Assembly (NCBI GenBank): GCA_048262655.1
Contig: JBLXEY010000002.1
Span: forward strand, 620,001-684,000
DNA: 64,000 nt
Direction of reading: 5' to 3'
Source: JABMNT01 sp048262655
Lineage (GTDB): Bacteria > Pseudomonadota > Alphaproteobacteria > Rhodospirillales > Casp-alpha2
Below the pieces are notes generated by a model. It had not been told where the DNA came from. It searched no databases and was given only the letters and a program-made list of their open reading frames with translations. The position numbers and the translations under genes were made by a program. Below are positions 58,435 through 64,000 of this stretch, piece after piece. Position 1 is the first letter of the stretch. Each line of letters opens with the position of its first letter.

Positions 58435-59654
58435 GCTCCGTTTCCTTGCTTATCATGTGCAGCCCGCGCTTCTTTTGTTGAAGAGGCCAGGAAAGATTTA
58501 ATATTACGAATGGCTTGTCGGGTTCGATGCACGTTCTCCACCAACCCAATCCGAACATGACTATCCCCATGTTCGCCAAAACCGATACCGGGCGCGACCG
58601 CGACCTGAGCACTGTCCAACAGAAGTTTAGAGAACTCCAGTGACCCTAAGTGCTGATACTGTGGCGGTATTGGTGCCCACGCAAACATCGTCGCAGGTGG
58701 TGATGGCACATCCCATCCAGCAGAACCCAACCCTTCGATCAAAACGTCACGACGTTCCTTATACAGCGCGCGCATCTCATCTACACAGGTTTGATCCCCG
58801 TTAAGCGCCGCAGTCGCCGCAACCTGAATGGGCGTAAACGCGCCATAGTCCAGATATGATTTAACCCGTGTTAATGCGGATATCAGGTTCTTATTTCCCG
58901 TTGCAAAGCCGATGCGCCAGCCCGGCATGTTATAGGTTTTGCTTAATGACGTAAATTCAACAGCGATATCCCAGGCTTTGCGAATTTGCAGAATTGACGG
59001 TGGCGGATTGTCATTGAAATAGACTTCCCCATAGGCGAGATCAGACAGAATATAAATTCCGTGGAACAAACAGAAGTCCACGACCTGCGCATAGAAATCA
59101 AGTCCAACACACTCCGCAGTCGGATTATTAGGAAAGTTTAAGACCAGCGCTGTGGGTTTGGGAACGCTATGTTGGACGGCACGCTCGAGAGCGGCAAAGA
59201 AATCCTCATCCGCAGCAACGGGCACATTGCGCACTGCGGCACCCGCTATGATAAACCCAAACGGGTGGATCGGGTAACTCGGGTTCGGAACCAGGATCAC
59301 GTCGCCCGGCGTTGTGATGGCGGAAGATAGATTGGCCAGCCCTTCTTTGGAACCCAAGGTCACGATCGTTTCTGTTTCCGGATCCACCTCAACATTAAAA
59401 CGACGGCTGTAATAGGCTGAAAGCGCCTTGCGAAGGCCCGGAATACCCCGTGAATTGGAATAACGATGGACTTTTGGATCAAGCACAGTTTCCCGCAATT
59501 TCTCGACGATATGGGGTGCTGGTGGTTGATCTGGATTGCCCATACCAAAATCAATTATGTCTTCCCCAGCGGCACGGGCGCGGGCCTTCATTGCGTTCAC
59601 TTCTGCAAAAATATAGGGGGGTAATCGTCGGATTTTATGAAATTGCTGGTCCAT
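58431..59654 (-). CDS. AlaC-like class I aminotransferase
   Basis: The frame is open to GTG 59687, but ATG 59654 gives MDQQFHKIRRLPPYIFAEVN, the usual start of the AlaC/DapL-like group, and is preferred (407 aa). IDFGMGNPDQPPAPHIVEKL near residue 30, ALVLNFPNNPTAECVG near 168 and the PLP Lys in FTSLSKTYNMPGWRIGFATG near 233 are all present. It makes alanine from pyruvate or acts on a related 2-oxo acid. It is coupled by a 4-bp overlap with hom, as in many alphaproteobacteria, where it is often called a pyridoxal-dependent aminotransferase of aspartate/methionine metabolism. Confidence 0.92.
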   Translation of the reverse strand: MDQQFHKIRRLPPYIFAEVNAMKARARAAGEDIIDFGMGNPDQPPAPHIVEKLRETVLDPKVHRYSNSRGIPGLRKALSAYYSRRFNVEVDPETETIVTLGSKEGLANLSSAITTPGDVILVPNPSYPIHPFGFIIAGAAVRNVPVAADEDFFAALERAVQHSVPKPTALVLNFPNNPTAECVGLDFYAQVVDFCLFHGIYILSDLAYGEVYFNDNPPPSILQIRKAWDIAVEFTSLSKTYNMPGWRIGFATGNKNLISALTRVKSYLDYGAFTPIQVAATAALNGDQTCVDEMRALYKERRDVLIEGLGSAGWDVPSPPATMFAWAPIPPQYQHLGSLEFSKLLLDSAQVAVAPGIGFGEHGDSHVRIGLVENVHRTRQAIRNIKSFLASSTKEARAAHDKQGNGA

Positions 59655-59751
59655 GATTTTCAAATGCCTGATTGATAAGGGTGTCACAAGCAGAAATAAG
59701 GCCTACTGGCCTTATTCTGTCTTAGGTTAACAATTAAGAAGATAAAGGCAG

Positions 59752-60927
59752 TTAGCTCTCGAGATAAATTTCCGCTCGACGGTTACCCGCCTCACCAGTC
59801 GGCATAATCTCAAGGTATTGTGGCGCGCTGTCAGAAATCGCGTTGATTTCAAGTTGCGCTCGATCCGCTCCCATGCGCATCAATTCCTTGGCGATGGCAT
59901 CGGCACGTGCTGCAGAGACCCGGAAATTAATCATTTTGTGTCTAACCGGATCTGTATTTCGTGTGCGGCTGGAGGCATGACCGACAACGCGAATTCGCCC
60001 ACCGCGCTCTTTCTTCAGCTTCATGACGTTCGCAAGAATCTGACGATCTCGGCTGGATAGCCGTGCCGAACCGTTTTCAAACTGAATTGTCGCTACCTTT
60101 ACGGCACCCGGTCCAATCGGCGTCATTGCCTGCTCAACATAGGTTGTTTGCGTATCCATTGCGGCAACACCTTTGGCTACGGAAGCCGCCGCGGAACCGT
60201 ATCCTCTTTCGATACCCGTCGATGAAACAACGACCGTATCCGCACTGTTATCAGAAACCATTGCGTCGGCACTGGCAGGCATGGTCGTCCCTAAACTGGC
60301 CTGTGCGCGAATTTCAGCCAGACGTTTAGCGAAGCGTGCTTGAAAATCATCATGTTGCGGGGTTCCTGTAGAAGGCAGAGCGGCAGGCCGATTTGTTGCG
60401 TCAGGCAACGATGCAACGGCGCGCGCGACTTCAACAGGGGCTTTCGGTTGAGCCGCTGGTGCAGGAGCAGCCGCAGGCATTGTGTCGGGTTTTGCTGCAG
60501 GAGCATCTGCAGTAACTGTTGGCGGCGGCGCTGGCGGCGCACTCGCGACAGGAAGCTCTTCGCCCTGACGCGCAATAGCGGGGGCGTATTTACGGTCGTT
60601 CGCATTTACATCCACGCGCTTGGCGCGCTGGCGGGTGACGGCACGTTGCTGCTGTTGATCGATTCCAGAAAGCAGCGGAAATTCAGCGTCTGCCGAATTC
60701 TTGGAGGCTTCAGGTTGAGCCTCTTGCGTGTTCTCAGCCGTCGTTTCTGCTTCGTCTTCACCGGCAAAAAATTCAACTGAATTATTATACCATTGAACCG
60801 GGTTAACCGCATCGGGCACCTGAGAACAACCGGCAACAAATCCGGCCGCGATCAACGCAGCGATAGAGCCAGATAAGGATCGTCGTTTCTTATTATTTGA
60901 ATTTTCGTTGTCGCGAGCCATTTTCAT
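59752..60927 (-). CDS. OmpA-family peptidoglycan-binding lipoprotein
   Basis: The 391-residue protein starts with a basic stretch (NKKRRSL) and a hydrophobic signal ending in the lipobox FVAGC near residue 34. A long Ala/Pro/Glu-rich linker follows, about 50-270 (PPAPPPTVTADAPAAKPDTM). The C-terminal OmpA domain (about 275-391) has IQFENGSARLSSRDRQILAN, IRVVGHASSRTRNTDPVRHK and NFRVSAARADAIAKEL, with the Asp/Arg residues that bind diaminopimelate. It anchors the outer membrane or the envelope to the wall. It is monocistronic as far as seen. Confidence 0.9.
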   Translation of the reverse strand: MKMARDNENSNNKKRRSLSGSIAALIAAGFVAGCSQVPDAVNPVQWYNNSVEFFAGEDEAETTAENTQEAQPEASKNSADAEFPLLSGIDQQQQRAVTRQRAKRVDVNANDRKYAPAIARQGEELPVASAPPAPPPTVTADAPAAKPDTMPAAAPAPAAQPKAPVEVARAVASLPDATNRPAALPSTGTPQHDDFQARFAKRLAEIRAQASLGTTMPASADAMVSDNSADTVVVSSTGIERGYGSAAASVAKGVAAMDTQTTYVEQAMTPIGPGAVKVATIQFENGSARLSSRDRQILANVMKLKKERGGRIRVVGHASSRTRNTDPVRHKMINFRVSAARADAIAKELMRMGADRAQLEINAISDSAPQYLEIMPTGEAGNRRAEIYLES

Positions 60928-61118
60928 GACACTCCCTCAAGTTACCCGATAACACGGGGTTTGGTCCCACAAGATATGTAGAATGCCCCCAAAATAGTTA
61001 ACAGAAGCCAAACACCTTACACACTTAAAGACTTGCTATACATTGTTTTTATTACAAAATCTTCATATATTTCAATGACATCTTATGACGTTTCGTCGCG
61101 ATCATAGAGGAAGACACC

Positions 61119-61247
61119 ATGAACGATCAACCACGCACATCACATTCCTATGCGGATCATGCTGAATTCTTCATAACGAAGGCCACTATTTCTATGTTTT
61201 ACCCCCGATCACACCGTATTTTTTCCACCCGAAGGGCGTCCTTTTAA
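61119..61247 (+). CDS. 42-residue upstream ORF, possible leader peptide
   Basis: The ATG at 61119 follows AGAGGA at 8-bp spacing, a strong SD, and the frame runs 42 codons (MNDQPRTSHSYADHAEFFIT...) to TAA at 61245-61247, 1 bp before the GFA start. The GFA gene itself has no SD, so its translation could depend on this ORF. The peptide resembles nothing known, and it could be a decayed N-terminus. It is included for its SD and its position. Confidence 0.5.
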   Translation: MNDQPRTSHSYADHAEFFITKATISMFYPRSHRIFSTRRASF

Positions 61248-61248
61248 A

Positions 61249-61680
61249 ATGTCTGAGCAAAAACAAACAGCAAACGGTGGCTGTCTCTGCGGCGCGGTAC
61301 GTTTTCAAATAACCGGCCCCCTTCGTGATGTTGTCACCTGTCATTGCGAAATGTGTCAAAAACTTCACGGCGGACCAGGCGCCCATTCTAAAGCAAAAAA
61401 ATCAGATATTAAGCTGCTTAAAAAGAGTGGCCTAAAATGGTATCGTTCATCAGAGATCGCCGAGAGAGGGTTTTGCCAAGAATGTGGATCAAGCCTTTTC
61501 TGGAGACCGGACCGTCAAGATACAACCGGCATTTTGGCCGGCGCCCTCGACCAGCCGAGCCATCTGAAAACCATTGGCCATATCTTTGTCGGCGAAAAGC
61601 CTGACTTTTATGAGATAAGCGATAATTGCCCGCAGTATTCAGGCTCATCAAACGGACAAATGCCAGGCGATTACAAATAA
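61249..61680 (+). CDS. GFA-family zinc-binding protein (CENP-V/GFA fold)
   Basis: The 143-residue protein has the GFA zinc motifs: GGCLCGAVRF near residue 10, TCHCEMCQKLHG near 31, and GFCQECGSSLFWRPD near 73, seven Cys in all in two zinc sites. The prototype was described as glutathione-dependent formaldehyde-activating enzyme, but most members have no proven activity. The start is ATG 61249, without SD and directly behind the 42-codon ORF. It converges with the MocR gene, 11 bp between stops. Confidence 0.9.
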   Translation: MSEQKQTANGGCLCGAVRFQITGPLRDVVTCHCEMCQKLHGGPGAHSKAKKSDIKLLKKSGLKWYRSSEIAERGFCQECGSSLFWRPDRQDTTGILAGALDQPSHLKTIGHIFVGEKPDFYEISDNCPQYSGSSNGQMPGDYK

Positions 61681-61691
61681 TCAAAAACCGG

Positions 61692-63185
61692 TTAAGTTCG
61701 ACGGGCGACATCCAGCAGTTTATCAACCCCAGCCGCTATTTCTTGCTCGTTCAGGCCCGCATAGCCGAGAACAATGCCCTTTTGGTCCACGGACGTGTCC
61801 GCGTAATAGCGCGATAGCGGCGGTGTTACGAGACCTGCGCGTTCATTCTGTCGCGCCAACTCTTGATCCGTGACCGCAAGACCTTCCGCCATATGGGCAA
61901 CCAGATGCATGCCAGCTTCGTGCGGGGACACCTTAAAAAAATTCTGCTGCCGATTTTTCAGCACCTCAATCATATATTCCTGTCGCTCCCCATACAGGCG
62001 TCGTAACCGTCGCAAATGCGCGGCAAAGTATCCCTGCTCGATAAAGGCCGCCAACGCGGGCTGCAGCGCGAGGGCGGGATGATCATCTAGTGCTGCGCGC
62101 ACGCGAAGGAACGGATCCACCAAAAAGTCGGGCAGGACGACGTAGCCCAAACGAAGGGTGGGAAATAAAATTTTTGAAAACGTTCCTACATAAATCACGC
62201 GCCCTTCGTCATCGAGCCCCTGAAGCGCAGAAAGCGGCTTGCCAGAATATCGAAAATCACTGTCGTAATCGTCTTCCAAAATCCAGGCTGTATTTTCATG
62301 GGCCCAGCGCAACAGTTCAAGCCGCCGGGCCAAGCTCATGGTGACGCCAAGCGGATACTGATGCGATGGTGTAACGGCTGCCAGAACAGCTTCACAGGCG
62401 AGAGCCCTCCCCTGTGAAACGGATATCCCCTCATTATCAACCGGCACATGAACAAGTTCAGCCCCGGCTGCTTTAAGGGTGTTTCTAAGCCCCGAGTAGC
62501 CAGGGTTTTCAACCCAGACCTTGTCACCCGGGTCAATGATGGTTCGGGCTATCAGGTCAAGCGCTTGCTGCGCCCCTGAAGTTATAATGACATTTTCACC
62601 ACGGCAATTGAGCCCCCGTACAGCCCCCAGGTAAGAGGCAACCAAATCACGAAGCGGCCGATACCCCGACAAGTCTCCTGAAAACATCTGATCCTTTGGA
62701 GGATGACGCCAGAAACGACCAACGAGGCGACTCCATACTGCAAAGGGAAACGTATCCAGATCGGGGAGCCCAGGTCGAAATGCACGACGGATATCGCCGC
62801 CTTCCGATTGTCGTGAGGCCGCAATACCATCGAGCAATTTCGATAATTTTCCAGTTTTTAACGGCTCGTCACGAACCGTGTTATCGTGCTTGCGTGCTGA
62901 CAAAAGTTCCTCAGGTAGAACCTTTGAAACCCGCGTTCCAGAGCCGATCATCCCCTCGGTATAGCCCTCAGCATAAAGCCGTTCGAAGGCTGCCAATACC
63001 GTATTTCGAGACACCTTTAATTCTGTCGCCAAGGTTCTGGACGCCGGCAGCCGGGTACCGGGAGCCAACCGGCCTGACAAAATAGCGTCGCGGATCTGGT
63101 CAAAAATCTGAATCTGCAAAGCGATGGTGGACGCTTTGTCAATCGCTACGGCAAGCAGTGGCGATTTTTGTTGGCTTTCCGACAT
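61692..63185 (-). CDS. MocR-family regulator: GntR winged helix fused to aminotransferase fold
   Basis: The 497-residue protein has an N-terminal GntR-type winged helix (about 20-88; IRDAILSGRLAPGTRLPASR and VSRNTVLAAFERLYAEGY). A class I aminotransferase domain follows from about 130, with ITSGAQQALDLIARTIIDPG, ILEDDYDSDFRYSGKPL and the PLP-Lys motif VGTFSKILFPTLRLGY near 325. MocR proteins sense PLP or an amino acid adduct and regulate vitamin B6, GABA or related genes. It is divergent from the molybdopterin oxidoreductase gene, its probable target, with tandem repeats between them. Confidence 0.92.
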   Translation of the reverse strand: MSESQQKSPLLAVAIDKASTIALQIQIFDQIRDAILSGRLAPGTRLPASRTLATELKVSRNTVLAAFERLYAEGYTEGMIGSGTRVSKVLPEELLSARKHDNTVRDEPLKTGKLSKLLDGIAASRQSEGGDIRRAFRPGLPDLDTFPFAVWSRLVGRFWRHPPKDQMFSGDLSGYRPLRDLVASYLGAVRGLNCRGENVIITSGAQQALDLIARTIIDPGDKVWVENPGYSGLRNTLKAAGAELVHVPVDNEGISVSQGRALACEAVLAAVTPSHQYPLGVTMSLARRLELLRWAHENTAWILEDDYDSDFRYSGKPLSALQGLDDEGRVIYVGTFSKILFPTLRLGYVVLPDFLVDPFLRVRAALDDHPALALQPALAAFIEQGYFAAHLRRLRRLYGERQEYMIEVLKNRQQNFFKVSPHEAGMHLVAHMAEGLAVTDQELARQNERAGLVTPPLSRYYADTSVDQKGIVLGYAGLNEQEIAAGVDKLLDVARRT

Positions 63186-63200
63186 GATGCCCCTCTTAAA

Positions 63201-63260
63201 ATGGCTCTATCATTATTGCCTAAATGGACCTTATAACAAAGCCAATTTTAGGGTCTTATA
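63201..63260. promoter_or_regulatory. Tandem repeats between MocR gene and oxidoreductase gene
   Basis: GGACCTTATA at 63226-63235 recurs as GGGTCTTATA at 63251-63260 (8 of 10 equal, 25-bp offset). A weaker third copy, GGCTCTAT, lies at 63203-63210. Spacing near two helical turns and direct orientation is the usual form of MocR binding sites. The site is 40-100 bp upstream of the rightward gene. Confidence 0.5.
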
Positions 63261-63299
63261 CAGCGAACGTTTTTAAAACCTCAAAAGAGAACTGACGCC

Positions 63300-64000
63300 A
63301 TGATCAAAGAACTCCCCAGTGTGTGTCCCATGGACTGCCCCGACACCTGCAGCCTGACTGTCTGTGTCGAGGATGATAAGGTCGTTAAGGTCCGCGGATC
63401 AAATACCAACCCGTATACGAACAGTGTTCTCTGTAACAAGATTTCAAGATACTACCCGGAGTTTGTTCATGGCGAAAACCGGCTGACGCACCCGTTACGG
63501 CGTACGGGCGCCAAAGGAGACGGCGCCTTCGGACAGATTTCGTGGGAACAGGCATTTGACACAATCTACGACAATTTCTCCCAGGCCATCGCCGCACATG
63601 GACCACAATCGATCGTCCCGCTCAATTACGCAGGGCCGCATGGGATGATATCTGATTCCTCCATCGACGGCCGGTTTTTCCACAAAATGGGCGCGACGCT
63701 TCTAAACCGGGGGGCTTTGTGTGGCGGCGTCAAAAGTGAAGCTTACAAAAGCATGTTTGGCGGCATGCCAACGATGCCACCCGAACAGGCCGTTAAATCA
63801 AAACTCATTGTCATTTGGGGCAACAACGTCACCGTCTCAAACTTGCATTTTACCCGAATTGCAAAAGAAGCCCGCAAAAACGGCGCGAAACTGATCGTCG
63901 TCGATCCGAAACGGGTTAAAATTGCGGAAACGGCAGATATGCATCTGGCGATCACGCCCGGAACGGATGTTGTCTTGGCCTGGGCTATCGCATTGGAGCT
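63300..64000 (+). CDS. Molybdopterin oxidoreductase, N-terminal part (cut by window edge)
   Basis: From ATG 63300 the frame reads MIKELPSVCPMDCPDTCSLT and stays open to the window end (about 233 codons). The Cys pattern C-x3-C-x3-C in CPMDCPDTC, plus SVLCNK near residue 44, is the N-terminal [4Fe-4S] site of the DMSO-reductase family. LNYAGPHGMISDSSIDGRFF and LIVIWGNNVTVSNLHFTRIA are the bis-MGD-binding core, as in formate dehydrogenase-like or assimilatory oxidoreductases. The substrate cannot be given from the N-terminus. It is divergent from the MocR gene. Confidence 0.92.
   Translation, partial: MIKELPSVCPMDCPDTCSLTVCVEDDKVVKVRGSNTNPYTNSVLCNKISRYYPEFVHGENRLTHPLRRTGAKGDGAFGQISWEQAFDTIYDNFSQAIAAHGPQSIVPLNYAGPHGMISDSSIDGRFFHKMGATLLNRGALCGGVKSEAYKSMFGGMPTMPPEQAVKSKLIVIWGNNVTVSNLHFTRIAKEARKNGAKLIVVDPKRVKIAETADMHLAITPGTDVVLAWAIALE

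Overview
The window is a piece of a mid-GC, free-living proteobacterial chromosome, almost certainly an alphaproteobacterium. Support comes from the aminotransferase-hom-glpX-recJ neighbourhood, TRAP and Bmp-type ABC uptake systems, an HBM chemoreceptor, a MocR regulator, a tricarballylate module and the tRNA-Glu sequence. The order and genus cannot be fixed from sequence alone. Positions 1-40,000 and 48,000-64,000 look like ordinary chromosome. Positions 40,028-47,924 are a visibly more AT-rich integrated element.

Region 1 (1-7.7 kb, minus strand) is a tightly packed nucleoside uptake and salvage operon. It encodes a Bmp-type lipoprotein or periplasmic binding protein, an ABC ATPase, two permeases, cytidine deaminase, purine nucleoside phosphorylase, thymidine phosphorylase and the start of phosphopentomutase. 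Region 2 (7.8-15.1 kb) holds an MFS carrier, tcuA-tcuB (tricarballylate to cis-aconitate), a hotdog thioesterase, a small protein, a nuclease-fold protein with degenerate active site, and an HBM-type chemoreceptor.

Region 3 (15.1-29.6 kb) is a carbohydrate catabolic region. One minus-strand operon encodes a PfkB kinase, a LacD-like aldolase, a fucose-isomerase-like protein, a Gfo/Idh/MocA dehydrogenase and a GMC oxidoreductase. A GntR regulator with a TRAP transporter, a divergent aldose epimerase and a second Gfo/Idh/MocA enzyme lie beyond it. A 21-bp palindrome between GntR and the epimerase recurs, with identical spacing, in front of the kinase operon, which ties the parts into one probable regulon. 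The kinase resembles sulfofructose kinase YihV, so a 6-modified hexose such as sulfoquinovose is a plausible but unproven substrate.

Region 4 (29.7-39.8 kb) is mixed: a PhyH-type dioxygenase, two regulators, a small lipoprotein, a sensor kinase with a periplasmic solute-binding domain, a GNAT acetyltransferase, a PPK2 polyphosphate kinase next to a Lys/Ala-rich histone-like protein, and a flavoprotein-like gene split by a frameshift at an A8 run.

Region 5 (40.03-47.92 kb) is a 7.9-kb element inserted in the 3' end of tRNA-Glu(TTC). It is bounded by 17-bp direct repeats, and matching arm-type repeats lie 62 bp inside each end. It carries a tyrosine recombinase, an overlapping gene for a palm-polymerase-like protein (PolA/T7 RNA polymerase superfamily motifs), an H-NS-like silencer, a Rap1a/Tai-like protein, a lipoprotein, a four-gene overlapping operon of small membrane proteins around a Sel1 protein, and AT-rich orphan genes.

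Region 6 (48-64 kb) returns to chromosomal genes: PPi-type phosphofructokinase, dCMP deaminase, RecJ, GlpX, a large hybrid sensor kinase, a LysE exporter, homoserine dehydrogenase, an AlaC-like aminotransferase, an OmpA-type lipoprotein, a GFA protein behind a small upstream ORF, a MocR regulator and the start of a molybdopterin oxidoreductase.
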